From contig NZ_JAOBTQ010000001.1 of NCBI RefSeq assembly GCF_033366695.1, forward strand, positions 4,402,001 through 4,466,000: a stretch of 64,000 bases of DNA. The letters are read 5' to 3'. Positions 22,554 through 31,065 of this stretch are shown piece after piece. The notes beneath the pieces are model-generated. The model saw only the letters and a program-made list of their open reading frames with translations. It was not told the origin of the DNA and searched no databases. The first letter of the stretch is position 1. Each line of letters opens with the position of its first letter. The position numbers and the translations under genes are program-made. Origin of the DNA: Streptomyces sp. SCL15-4 (GTDB taxonomy: Bacteria > Actinomycetota > Actinomycetes > Streptomycetales > Streptomycetaceae).

Positions 22554-23048
22554 TTACGTGCTTGCGGGTGTACGGGTGGTCTCTTCGATTACGGGGGCGG
22601 GGAGCCGGACCGGAGCGGACCGGCAGTCTCCGAAGGAGTCGCGCAGCCGCGTCATCAGCCGGATCAGCTGGCCGACCTCGTCGTCGGTCCAGTCCGCCAG
22701 CCGCTCGGCGAGCAGATGCGTGGTCCGCCGGGACAGCTCGTCGAGCTGCTCCAGGCCCTCCGGGGTCAGACGCAGGATGCGCGACCGCTTGTCCGCCGGG
22801 TCCGGGAGCCGCTCGATCCAGCCGCGTGCGGCCACGTGCGCGACGTGCCGGCTGGTGACCGACATGTCCACGGCGAGCAGTTCCGCGAGCTTGCTCATGC
22901 GCATGTCGCCGTGGCGGCCGAGCAGGGTCAGCACGGCGGCCGAGCCGGCCGGGCAGTCGGGCGGCAGGATCCGCCCCATGTCCCGTTTCACGGCTCCGAC
23001 GGCACTGAGCTGACGCGCCAGCTCTTCGTACTGCGCCCGCTCGGCCAT
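22554..23048 (-). CDS. MarR-family repressor of the exporter operon
   Basis: 164 residues, ATG at 23048 behind GGAGGTG. The winged helix is typical: Met-Arg-Met-Ser-Lys-Leu-Ala-Glu-Leu-Leu, recognition helix around Ser-Val-Thr-Ser-Arg-His-Val, wing with Asp-Pro-Ala-Asp-Lys-Arg-Ser-Arg. The open frame extends to 23111, but that part lacks a ribosome site and contains the operator region. Two inverted repeats lie upstream, at 23065-23079 and 23089-23109. As the first gene of the operon it likely represses itself, the exporter and the YceI gene. Confidence 0.9.
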   Translation of the reverse strand: MAERAQYEELARQLSAVGAVKRDMGRILPPDCPAGSAAVLTLLGRHGDMRMSKLAELLAVDMSVTSRHVAHVAARGWIERLPDPADKRSRILRLTPEGLEQLDELSRRTTHLLAERLADWTDDEVGQLIRLMTRLRDSFGDCRSAPVRLPAPVIEETTRTPAST

Positions 23049-23064
23049 CACACCTCCCGTATTC

Positions 23065-23109
23065 GTTGCTTGGGGCAACCATAAGACTGTTTGGTTGCTG
23101 AAGGCAAAC
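23065..23109. promoter_or_regulatory. Two candidate MarR operators
   Basis: GTTGC-N5-GCAAC at 23065-23079 and a related GTTTG...CAAAC repeat at 23089-23109 share the TTGCT/GGCAA core. They sit 17-60 bases upstream of the MarR start. Confidence 0.6.
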
Positions 23110-23253
23110 AATCATGGAGTCGACCGCGCAAAAACTTGGCAAAGGCAAGTATTGCGAACGTAAATGTGCAGGTGAGTGCGAGTGAGGTGCCCCCGTCTGT
23201 CCCGAAGGCCCCGCACTTGGGCCGGTCACCTGGATTCGCTAGGGTCTCGGGGC

Positions 23254-23448
23254 ATGGCTAACACCCAGGGCCCCCAGGGCAATTACGACCCCGCCGGCAG
23301 TACCCAGATGTTCCGCGCCTTCGTCGACGAGGCACCTCAGGCCCGGCAGCAGCAGGCGGCCTCCTCCGGCCCCCGGGTCGGTCTGATCGTCGGCGTCATC
23401 GTGGCGCTCGTCGTGGTGGCCGGCGTCGCCTGGCTGGCGCTGAAGTAG
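23254..23448 (+). CDS. Small tail-anchored membrane protein (64 aa)
   Basis: ATG at 23254, preceded by a -10-like TAGGGT and no ribosome site, so perhaps leaderless. The hydrophilic N-terminal 40 residues are rich in Gln and Pro, then a single hydrophobic helix of about 20 residues (Val-Gly-Leu-Ile-Val-Gly-Val-Ile-Val) ends at Leu-Lys, as in tail-anchored proteins. I recognise it as a conserved Streptomyces small protein at this position. Its function is unknown. Confidence 0.7.
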   Translation: MANTQGPQGNYDPAGSTQMFRAFVDEAPQARQQQAASSGPRVGLIVGVIVALVVVAGVAWLALK

Positions 23449-23466
23449 GGGCCGGCCCGTAAGGGA

Positions 23467-24340
23467 TCAGTCCCGGTCGGCCGGGACGTCCCGCGTCACG
23501 ATCCGCGTGCCGGGCGGCACCCGCCACGCCTCCACGCACACCGTCCAGGCCGGGCCCGTGCGCGCTCCCGGCGCGAGCGGCACCGGCAGCTCCACGGCCG
23601 ACGGCCGATGCCGAGCGCGCCGATGATGTCCGTCCCGAACGCCACCGGGCCCTGACGGACCGCCGCGCCACCGGAGTTGTGGAAGGCGACGGTCGCCTCC
23701 CGGCGACGGCGCGTGTCGGTGCCCTCGGTCGCCGGCTCGCCCCAGGTCAGAGCGGCCGGCGCCGTAGGGCCGGGCGCCGGGCGGTGCCGGGGTGGGCGGG
23801 GGTGTCGACGCGGCCGGTGGCGGCGGTGCCGTCGTACGGCCGTCCTGCCCGACCGCCGGGTTTCGGGATGCCGGGAGCCGCGCCGTGCGTTCCGCCGTGC
23901 CCTGGGGATGCCGACGCGGTCGCGTCCGTACGGCCGGCGAAAACCTCTCTGCCCGCCCGGACCCCGGTCGCGCGCGGGGCCTCCCCTCCGTTCGCCCCGC
24001 CCACCGCGGGCCCGTCCAGCGGCACCGGCGGCACCGGGTCCGCCGGCGCCACGGCCGCCGGTCCGTCCCGGCCCGCGCCGACCGTGGTGTGACCGCTGCC
24101 CGGCCGGCCGTGCCTGCGGGCGGCCACCGTCGACGCCGTCGTGACGGTGAGCCGCGTCGGTCCGTCCCGGCCTGTGCCGACCCCGGTGTGACCGCTGCCC
24201 GGTCCGCCGTGCCCGCGGGCGGTCGCCGTCGCGCTCAGGGCGGCGGCCGCCGGCGCCGTCGTGACGGTGAGCCGGCGGCCGTGTGCCCATGCCGTCGGGT
24301 GCGGTGTCCCGGTACGCGGCGTCGGTTCCCGGCAGTTGAC
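23467..24340 (-). pseudogene. Decayed gene for a secreted Ala/Gly-rich protein
   Basis: No single frame covers this 900-base stretch. One frame gives an alanine-rich, signal-peptide-like start (Arg-Arg-Leu-Thr-Val-Thr-Thr-Ala, near 24285) and runs to about 23750. A second frame carries a plausible domain (Val-Ala-Phe-His-Asn-Ser-Gly, then Val-Ala-Phe-Gly-Thr-Asp-Ile-Ile-Gly-Ala-Leu-Gly-Ile). A third gives its natural end (Trp-Thr-Val-Cys-Val-Glu-Ala-Trp-Arg-Val-Pro to the TGA at 23467). The frames join if small indels near 23755 and 23600-23608 are allowed. The same domain is encoded next to sigN in relatives, as far as I remember. An imperfect tandem duplication (24059-24274) lies in the 5' part. 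The start is uncertain. Confidence 0.5.
24059..24274. repeat. Imperfect tandem duplication inside the decayed gene
   Basis: Two copies of about 100 bases (roughly 24059-24156 and 24157-24274) share long identical blocks such as GTGTGACCGCTGCCCGG and GCCGTCGTGACGGTGAGCCG. The second copy has about 20 extra bases. Confidence 0.75.
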
Positions 24341-24371
24341 GTGCCGTCGGACGGGAGGCCGGCGGAAGACC

Positions 24372-25331
24372 TCAGTCCGAGATCAGGCCCTCGCGCAGCT
24401 GGGCCAGCGTGCGGGTCAGCAGCCGGGAGACGTGCATCTGGGAGATGCCGACCTCCTCGCCGATCTGCGACTGGGTCATGTTGGCGAAGAAGCGCAGCAT
24501 GATGATCCGGCGCTCGCGCGGCGGGAGTTTGGCGAGGAGGGGCTTGAGGGACTCGCGGTACTCCACACCCTCCAGGGCCGTGTCCTCGTAGCCGAGCCGG
24601 TCGGCCAGGGAGCCCTCGCCGCCGTCGTCCTCGGGGGCCGGCGAGTCGAGGGAGGAGGCGGTGTAGGCGTTGCCGACCGCGAGGCCGTCGACCACGTCCT
24701 CCTCCGACACGCCGAGTACGGCGGCCAGTTCGGTGACCGTGGGGGAGCGGTCCAGCTTCTGCGACAGCTCGTCGCTGGCCTTGGTGAGCGCCAGGCGCAG
24801 TTCCTGGAGCCGCCGCGGGACCCGCACGGACCAGGAGGTGTCCCGGAAGAACCGCTTGATCTCGCCGACCACGGTGGGCATCGCGAACGTCGGGAACTCC
24901 ACGCCCCGCTCGCAGTCGAACCGGTCGATCGCCTTGATCAGGCCGATGGTGCCGACCTGGACGATGTCCTCCATCGGCTCGTTGCGGGAGCGGAAGCGGG
25001 CCGCCGCGTACCGGACCAGCGGGAGGTTCAGCTCGATCAGGGTGTCCCGGACGTACGCCCGTTCGGGGCTGTCCTGCTCCAGCGCGGCCAGGCGCAGGAA
25101 CAGCGACCGGGACAGGGTGCGGGTGTCGAGGTTCGCCGCGGCCTGCGGGGCCGGGAGCGTTTCGGCGGACGGGTCGGCGGCCTGGGCCGGCACGGTGTCG
25201 AGGGCCGGCACGGCGTCGAGGGCCGTGACACCCTCGAAGCCGTCGAGGACGTCGAGAGCGTCGAACTCCTTGGGCGCTGCCTCGCTCTTCGTCGGCGTCA
25301 GCACCTTCGAGCTGCCCTGGTCTGCGGACAT
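24372..25331 (-). CDS. sigN: SigB/SigF-type RNA polymerase sigma factor SigN
   Basis: 319 residues, ATG at 25331 behind AAAGGGGGT. After an acidic, Ala/Pro-rich leader of about 85 residues come sigma region 2 (Leu-Val-Arg-Tyr-Ala-Ala-Ala-Arg-Phe, then [10 protein letters not shown]), region 3 and region 4 with [15 protein letters not shown]. This is the stress/development subgroup. The name rests on position: it is the left member of a tandem pair whose right member matches SigF, as in S. coelicolor. No anti-sigma gene is adjacent. SigN in S. coelicolor acts in the basal part of aerial hyphae (known from that species). Confidence 0.88.
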   Translation of the reverse strand: MSADQGSSKVLTPTKSEAAPKEFDALDVLDGFEGVTALDAVPALDTVPAQAADPSAETLPAPQAAANLDTRTLSRSLFLRLAALEQDSPERAYVRDTLIELNLPLVRYAAARFRSRNEPMEDIVQVGTIGLIKAIDRFDCERGVEFPTFAMPTVVGEIKRFFRDTSWSVRVPRRLQELRLALTKASDELSQKLDRSPTVTELAAVLGVSEEDVVDGLAVGNAYTASSLDSPAPEDDGGEGSLADRLGYEDTALEGVEYRESLKPLLAKLPPRERRIIMLRFFANMTQSQIGEEVGISQMHVSRLLTRTLAQLREGLISD

Positions 25332-25443
25332 GCCACCCCCTTTGGGTCGCGGGACGGTCGCGGCGGCGCCGTCGTCGAGCAACGCAGCCTTCACCTGAAT
25401 ACCGGAGCCGGAGCCACGGCAAACGCGCTTCCCGCAGAATGTC

Positions 25444-25473
25444 ACATGTCGGCAACGCGCTGTACCGACATGT
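25444..25473. promoter_or_regulatory. Inverted repeat upstream of sigN
   Basis: ACATGTCGG at 25444-25452 pairs with CCGACATGT at 25465-25473, and the right arm overlaps a 10 bp palindrome. It lies 110-140 bases upstream of the sigN start, a position for a regulator binding site. Confidence 0.45.
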
Positions 25474-25700
25474 CGACACGTGAGCGGTGAATCGGCCCTG
25501 CAGGGAAGGGGTCTGACGGGGTTTCGGGTCGTGTTTGTCGGCATCCGCCCTGGTGAGCGATTCGCTCGTGCCGGTTACCGATCGATCGGGTATGCGATGC
25601 AGCGCCATGGGGGTCGTGCTTCCGTGCGCCCGCCGTGCACCGGGCGGGACCCCGGTGTGCTCCGGCCCGGTGCCGGTGGAGTTCGCGTACCGTTCGTGGG

Positions 25701-26531
25701 TTACGCGTCGATCCGGTTCGCGGAGCGCAGCCGCTGGAAGCTGCGCGCGAGCAGCCGGGAGACGTGCATCTGGGAGACGCCGAGTTCGGCGCTGATCTGG
25801 GACTGGGTGAGATTGCTGTAGTAGCGCAGCAGCAGGATGCGCTGTTCCCGCTCGGGGAGCTGGACCAGGAGGTGGCGGACCAGATCGCGGTGTTCGACGC
25901 CGTCCAGGGCCGGGTCCTCGTAGCCGATCCGGTCCAGCAGGCCGGGCAGTCCGTCTCCCTCCTGGGCGGCCTCCAGCGAGGTGGCGTGGTAGGAGCGCCC
26001 GGCCTCGATACAGCTGAGGACCTCCTCCTCGCTGATCCGGAGCCGTTCGGCGATCTCGGCGGTGGTCGGCGAGCGGCCGTAGAGCGTGGTCAGGTCCTCG
26101 GTCGCGCTGTTGACCTGTACCCACAGCTCGTGCAGCCGGCGCGGGACGTGGACGGTGCGGACGTTGTCCCGGAAGTAGCGCTTGATCTCGCCGACCACGG
26201 TGGGCATGGCGAAGGTCGGGAACTGCACGCCCCGGTCCGGGTCGAACCGGTCGATGGCGTTGATCAGGCCGATGGTGCCGACCTGGATGACGTCCTCCAT
26301 CGGCTCGTTGCGGGAGCGGAAGCGGGCGGCGGCATAGCGTACGAGCGGGAGGTTCGCCTCGATCAGCGCCCCCCGCACCCGGTTGTGCTCCGGCGTGCCG
26401 GGGGTCAGCTGCTTCAGTTCGGTGAAGAGCACCTGGGTCAGGGCGCGGGTGTCCGCGCCACGGCGCTTCGCGGGGGCCGACGGGGTCGGGGACGCCGCCT
26501 CGTCCTGAGGGGGCGCAGTACTGGCCGACAC
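25701..26531 (-). CDS. sigF: Late-sporulation sigma factor SigF
   Basis: 276 residues if started at the GTG at 26531 (AGAGGTGG upstream). A TTG at 26558 is an alternative, but the product from 26531 begins Ser-Ala-Ser-Thr-Ala-Pro like the known SigF. Regions 2 and 4 are intact, with the recognition helix [15 protein letters not shown]. It is very similar to SigN in region 2, which suggests a tandem duplication. In Streptomyces SigF acts in maturing spores. It is separated from sigN by 370 bases that hold the sigN promoter. Confidence 0.92.
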   Translation of the reverse strand: MSASTAPPQDEAASPTPSAPAKRRGADTRALTQVLFTELKQLTPGTPEHNRVRGALIEANLPLVRYAAARFRSRNEPMEDVIQVGTIGLINAIDRFDPDRGVQFPTFAMPTVVGEIKRYFRDNVRTVHVPRRLHELWVQVNSATEDLTTLYGRSPTTAEIAERLRISEEEVLSCIEAGRSYHATSLEAAQEGDGLPGLLDRIGYEDPALDGVEHRDLVRHLLVQLPEREQRILLLRYYSNLTQSQISAELGVSQMHVSRLLARSFQRLRSANRIDA

Positions 26532-26671
26532 GGTCAACGCCACCTCTTCGTCCGTCAATCATCCGTCAAAAGCGGTCATAGCATCACAAGACATGTGCAC
26601 GGTGTGCAAGCACCTGCTAACGCCGTGTTGTGGCCCGGTGCCGACAAGTTGACGGGCGCGCGCCCATGCGG

Positions 26672-26705
26672 AAGCCCCCCGCCGGAATCGATCGGCGAGG
26701 GGCTT
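26672..26705 (-). terminator. Hairpin terminator after the Dabb gene
   Basis: 13 bp arms (26672-26684, 26693-26705) with one mismatch, directly downstream of the minus-strand gene. Confidence 0.7.
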
Positions 26706-26720
26706 GCGGGCGTGCGGGGC

Positions 26721-27014
26721 TCAGAACTCGTAGTCGGCGATCACCCAGGTGGCGAACTCGCGCCACCGCGCGCCGGCCGCCTGGTGGGCCGGGTGCTCCA
26801 GATAGCGCTTCAGGGCGTCGGCGTCGTCGACGGCCGAGTTGATCGCGAAGTCATAGGCGATGGGCCGGTCGCTGATGTTCCAGGCGCACTCCCAGAACCG
26901 CAGCTCCTCGATCTGTCCGCCGAGGGCCCGGAAGGCCTCGACGCCCGCCACGACCCGCGGATCGTCGCGCTCGACGCCTTCGTTGAGCCTGAAGAGGACC
27001 AGATGGCGGATCAT
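26721..27014 (-). CDS. Dabb-family (stress-responsive A/B barrel) protein
   Basis: 97 residues, ATG at 27014. The N-terminal His-Leu-Val-Leu-Phe-Arg-Leu strand, the Trp-Asn-Ile-Ser-Asp-Arg and Tyr-Asp-Phe-Ala strands and the C-terminal helix with Leu-Glu-His-Pro-Ala-His are the pattern of dimeric alpha-beta barrel Dabb proteins. The length matches the family. Members range from polyketide cyclases to proteins of unknown function, so no reaction is claimed. It ends in a clear hairpin. Confidence 0.88.
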   Translation of the reverse strand: MIRHLVLFRLNEGVERDDPRVVAGVEAFRALGGQIEELRFWECAWNISDRPIAYDFAINSAVDDADALKRYLEHPAHQAAGARWREFATWVIADYEF

Positions 27015-27023
27015 GGGGGTACC

Positions 27024-27203
27024 TCAGCTCTTTCCTCCGTTGGCGGCCCAGGTCATGAAGTCCCCGACGGCCCCGGCCGCGTCCGATATGCCTTCGAAGC
27101 CTATCTGGACGTAGTCGGCCGCCTTGGCCGGGTCCGTGATGATCACGTACAGCGCGAAGACCACCAGGACGTACACGGCGATCTTCTTGACGTTCACCGT
27201 CAC
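27024..27203 (-). CDS. Small membrane-anchored protein (59 aa)
   Basis: GTG at 27203 with GGGAGG five bases upstream; a longer frame upstream lacks support. One N-terminal hydrophobic helix (Ile-Ala-Val-Tyr-Val-Leu-Val-Val-Phe-Ala-Leu-Tyr) is followed by a short amphipathic C-terminal part ending Asn-Gly-Gly-Lys-Ser. It lies nine bases upstream of the Dabb gene, so the two are probably co-transcribed. Its function is unknown. Confidence 0.65.
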   Translation of the reverse strand: MTVNVKKIAVYVLVVFALYVIITDPAKAADYVQIGFEGISDAAGAVGDFMTWAANGGKS

Positions 27204-27323
27204 CACGGCCTCCCTGTGCCGGGCCCCAAGGCCCCCCTGTTGCCGGCCGCGAGTGTAACCTCCGGGCCCTCGGTGCCGGGTCGGCAAGCCCGTCGGCGCC
27301 CGGCCGTTGTGAGCCGGAACACG

Positions 27324-27355
27324 CGAAGGGCCCCGCCTCTCGGCGGGGCCCTTCG
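27324..27355 (-). terminator. Hairpin terminator after tRNA-Ser(CGA)
   Basis: Perfect 14 bp stem (27324-27337 with 27342-27355) and a TCTC loop, just past the tRNA 3' end. Confidence 0.85.
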
Positions 27356-27360
27356 ACGAG

Positions 27361-27445
27361 CGGTAGCGGAGGGATTTGAACCCTCGGTGACTTGCGCCAC
27401 ACTCGCTTTCGAGGCGAGCTCCTTCGGCCGCTCGGACACGCTACC
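27361..27445 (-). tRNA. tRNA-Ser(CGA)
   Basis: 85 nt class II tRNA on the minus strand. Acceptor GGTAGCG/CGCTACC with discriminator G; the anticodon stem CTCGC/GCGAG encloses CTCGAAA with anticodon CGA; long variable arm; canonical GGTTCAAAT T loop. Confidence 0.97.
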
Positions 27446-27547
27446 GAGGGAGACCTTACAGCACGGGGCGGCGTGGTTCGAAATCGGTGTCCGCGCGGCC
27501 GGTGACCGCGCCCGGCCTTCCGTCCGGCGGCCCGTCCGGCGGTCCCG

Positions 27548-28635
<1,088 letters not shown>

Positions 28636-28936
28636 CGTGACTCTCCCACTGGTCATAGGCGTGCCGGTTGGGGGTCCCCCCGGCGGAGGTACTTGGGCGG
28701 AGAGAGCTGGGCTCCGAGCCCCACCCACTCGGAATCGTGGCAGAAACAAGGCGTTCAGGGGACGTCTTCGACTCCCTGTGTCCGGCTGTTTCGATCGTGG
28801 ATCCGTGATCGGCTCAGCGGCGCGCTCGTTGCCGCCACCTGCGGATCGTACGCGGCTTTTCGCCGCGCTCCCGCACGGCCACCTCTCCAACACCGGTGCG
28901 GACACCGGTCTTCCGCGCCGGTCACGGCCTCGCGGA
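28636..28936. other. Intergenic stretch without a recognisable gene
   Basis: About 300 bases between the TadA partner gene and the next minus-strand gene. It must contain the promoter of the tadA operon. I see no tRNA, long repeat or credible open frame. Confidence 0.5.
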
Positions 28937-29116
28937 CTACCAGCGGAACGTGCGCATCCGCAGCGCCTGGCGCAGCCGGGCGGCCTTGGCGTGCCGGGGA
29001 CGCACCCGGGCGCGCAACTCCCGGGCCTCGGCGAGATCGCGCAGGAACCGGGCGCGCCGCCGCCGGCGCTCGGCCTCGCTCTCGGGTTCCTCGGGCTGGT
29101 CAGGCAGGTCGGACAC
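28937..29116 (-). CDS. Small basic conserved protein (59 aa)
   Basis: GTG at 29116 with GGTGG upstream; an ATG at 29131 adds five residues. The product is a single charged helix: acidic at the start (Glu-Glu-Pro-Glu-Ser-Glu), then Arg-rich (six of eight residues Arg after Ala-Glu), ending Arg-Thr-Phe-Arg-Trp. The Arg-rich part could bind nucleic acid. It is divergent from upp, with a 95 bp gap. I know it as a conserved hypothetical beside upp in streptomycetes. Confidence 0.65.
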   Translation of the reverse strand: MSDLPDQPEEPESEAERRRRRARFLRDLAEARELRARVRPRHAKAARLRQALRMRTFRW

Positions 29117-29211
29117 GTCACACCACCCCATTCCCTCACTCCCACTTTCCCCCGAACGGCCGGTTTGACGCCAGCGTGAGAGCGGCCGGAGGCGCAGGTA
29201 CCGTTAGGGGC

Positions 29212-29847
29212 ATGCGTCTCCATGTCGTCGACCACCCCCTGGTCGCTCACAAGCTCTCCACGCTGCGCGACCGGCGCACCGACTCCGCGACCTTCCGGCG
29301 GCTCGCCGACGAGCTGGTCACCCTGCTCGCCTACGAGGCCACGCGGGACGTGCGGACCGAGGCCGTCGACATCCAGACACCGGTCGCCCGCACCACGGGC
29401 GTGAAGCTGGCCCGTCCGCGTCCGCTGGTGGTGCCGATCCTGCGGGCCGGTCTCGGCATGCTGGACGGCATGGTCCGGCTGCTGCCGACCGCCGAGGTGG
29501 GCTTCCTGGGCATGATCCGCAACGAGGAGACGCTGGAGGCGTCCACGTACGCCTCGCGCATGCCGGAGGACCTGTCGGGCCGCCAGGTGTACGTGCTGGA
29601 CCCGATGCTGGCGACGGGCGGCACGCTGGTCGCGGCGATCCGGGAGCTGATCAAGCGCGGTGCGGACGATGTGACGGCCGTGGTGCTGCTGGCCTCTCCC
29701 GAGGGAGTCGCCGTCATGGAGCGCGAGCTGGCGGGGACGCCGGTGACCGTGGTCACGGCGGCGGTCGACGATCACCTCAACGAGCAGGGGTACATCGTGC
29801 CGGGGCTCGGGGACGCGGGCGACCGGCTCTACGGAGCCGCGGAGTAG
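29212..29847 (+). CDS. upp: Uracil phosphoribosyltransferase
   Basis: 211 residues, ATG at 29212 with a -10-like TACCGT close by and no clear ribosome site. The PRPP-binding loop [11 protein letters not shown] is complete, as are the uracil-binding C-terminus ([12 protein letters not shown]) and the Arg-Ala-Gly-Leu-Gly-Met segment. It converts uracil and PRPP to UMP in pyrimidine salvage, in the cytoplasm. It is a single gene, followed by a LytR_C gene on the other strand. Confidence 0.97.
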   Translation: MRLHVVDHPLVAHKLSTLRDRRTDSATFRRLADELVTLLAYEATRDVRTEAVDIQTPVARTTGVKLARPRPLVVPILRAGLGMLDGMVRLLPTAEVGFLGMIRNEETLEASTYASRMPEDLSGRQVYVLDPMLATGGTLVAAIRELIKRGADDVTAVVLLASPEGVAVMERELAGTPVTVVTAAVDDHLNEQGYIVPGLGDAGDRLYGAAE

Positions 29848-29881
29848 TCCCCTCCGGTCAGCCGGTCAGCCGGTCAGCCGG

Positions 29882-30535
29882 TCAGCAGGTCTTCTTCTGG
29901 CTGCCCGCCGGTTCGGGGGCCGTCAGCGTGGTCACGGCCTTGTCGGCCGTCTGCCGGCGGGTCAGGGCCTTGAAGGCGTCGCCGATGATCAGGTCGAGGT
30001 CGGCGCCCTTGCGGGCGTCGGCGCGCAGGCCGGCGCCCGCGAGCTGGGTGGCGAGCACCCGTAGCGAGGTGTCCTGGGCGGCGGGGGAGCCGAGGAGCAG
30101 GCCCGTGCCCTTGACCTTCTTGTCGTACGCCTTGGCCGCGTTGCCCACCTTGCCGATCCGGAAGCCGCGCCGGCGCAGTTCGTCGGCGGTCTTCTTGGCG
30201 AGCCCGGTGCGCTCGGTGGCGTTGTAGACGTTCACCGTGATCCGGCCGGGCGCGGGCAGGGCGTCCGCCTGCGCCGCCGGGGCCGGCTCGGCCCGGCCGG
30301 CCTGGTGGGCCTTGGTGCGGCAGTCCGTCGTACGGGCGGCCGCCGTGGTGTCGCCGCCGCCGGTGAAGACGTCGATGAGCTGCACGGTGCCCCAGCCGAG
30401 CAGGCCGAGCACGGCGACGGACGCCGCCGCCGCGGCCACGAGCCTGCCGCGCCGGCGGGACGGACGCATGCGGGGGTACTTGTCCCCCGTGATCCGGTAC
30501 TGGCCGCCCATGCCGGGAGGAGTCAGCATGCTCAT
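29882..30535 (-). CDS. Membrane-anchored LytR C-terminal-domain protein
   Basis: 217 residues, ATG at 30535. A cytoplasmic basic N-terminus (Arg-Pro-Ser-Arg-Arg-Arg-Gly) is followed by one membrane helix (about 33-55), a Pro/Ala linker and a LytR_C domain (about 98-190) with Ile-Thr-Val-Asn-Val-Tyr-Asn-Ala-Thr-Glu-Arg-Thr-Gly-Leu-Ala. It lacks the catalytic LCP domain, so it is not itself a glycopolymer ligase. The C-terminus ends Lys-Lys-Thr-Cys. A short run of repeated GTCAGCCG lies just downstream of the stop. It likely acts at the cell wall. Confidence 0.85.
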   Translation of the reverse strand: MSMLTPPGMGGQYRITGDKYPRMRPSRRRGRLVAAAAASVAVLGLLGWGTVQLIDVFTGGGDTTAAARTTDCRTKAHQAGRAEPAPAAQADALPAPGRITVNVYNATERTGLAKKTADELRRRGFRIGKVGNAAKAYDKKVKGTGLLLGSPAAQDTSLRVLATQLAGAGLRADARKGADLDLIIGDAFKALTRRQTADKAVTTLTAPEPAGSQKKTC

Positions 30536-30633
30536 GAGCGCAGCGTAGTGCGCCCGGGCGGCGATGCCTATCAGATGATCAGCCGATGGGGCTCAGCGGA
30601 ACCCGAAAGGGTCAACGGCCGTGTCGCGCCGGG

Positions 30634-30930
30634 TCAGTCGAGTTCGAGCACGCGTGCGTGCAGCACCTGGCGCTGCTGGAGGGCGGCGCGGACCGCGCGG
30701 TGCAGCCCGTCCTCCAGATACAGGTCGCCCTGCCACTTCACGACGTGCGCGAAGAGGTCGCCGTAGAACGTCGAGTCCTCCGCGAGCAGGGTCTCCAGGT
30801 CGAGTTGCTGCTTGGTGGTCACGAGCTGATCGAGGCGGACCGGGCGCGGCGCGACGTCCGCCCACTGCCGGGTGCTCTCCCGGCCGTGGTCGGGGTACGG
30901 CCGGCCGTTTCCGATGCGCTTGAAGATCAC
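30634..30930 (-). CDS. Conserved actinobacterial small protein (often labelled VapB-family antitoxin)
   Basis: 98 residues, ATG at 30930. It starts Ile-Phe-Lys-Arg-Ile-Gly and contains a Val-Arg-Leu-Asp-Gln-Leu-Val-Thr-Thr-Lys strand-helix and a Tyr-Leu-Glu-Asp-Gly-Leu-His-Arg-Ala-Val-Arg-Ala segment that resembles a ParB/Srx-like fold more than a ribbon-helix-helix. The VapB label is one I recall from databases. There is no toxin gene next to it, so I do not treat it as a toxin-antitoxin pair. It stands alone between a LytR_C gene and a divergent HerA-like gene. Confidence 0.65.
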   Translation of the reverse strand: MIFKRIGNGRPYPDHGRESTRQWADVAPRPVRLDQLVTTKQQLDLETLLAEDSTFYGDLFAHVVKWQGDLYLEDGLHRAVRAALQQRQVLHARVLELD

Positions 30931-31065
30931 ACGGAAAGCCTACCGGCCAACACGTTCCGGGCGCAGCCATGGCGGCCCGGTGCGACGCTTGAAAAGACGG
31001 TTCAAAGACAGGCCAAATACGGATCAAGACGGGCATACAGGCTGCAACGGGAACAGGGGCCCGAG

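Noticed and set aside
29858..29886. Short run of repeated GTCAGCCG downstream of upp
   Set aside because: Three to four copies of eight bases only; too small to read function into.
30634..30930. Toxin-antitoxin system
   Set aside because: Only a VapB-like small protein is present, no toxin partner nearby, and the protein looks like a conserved core gene.
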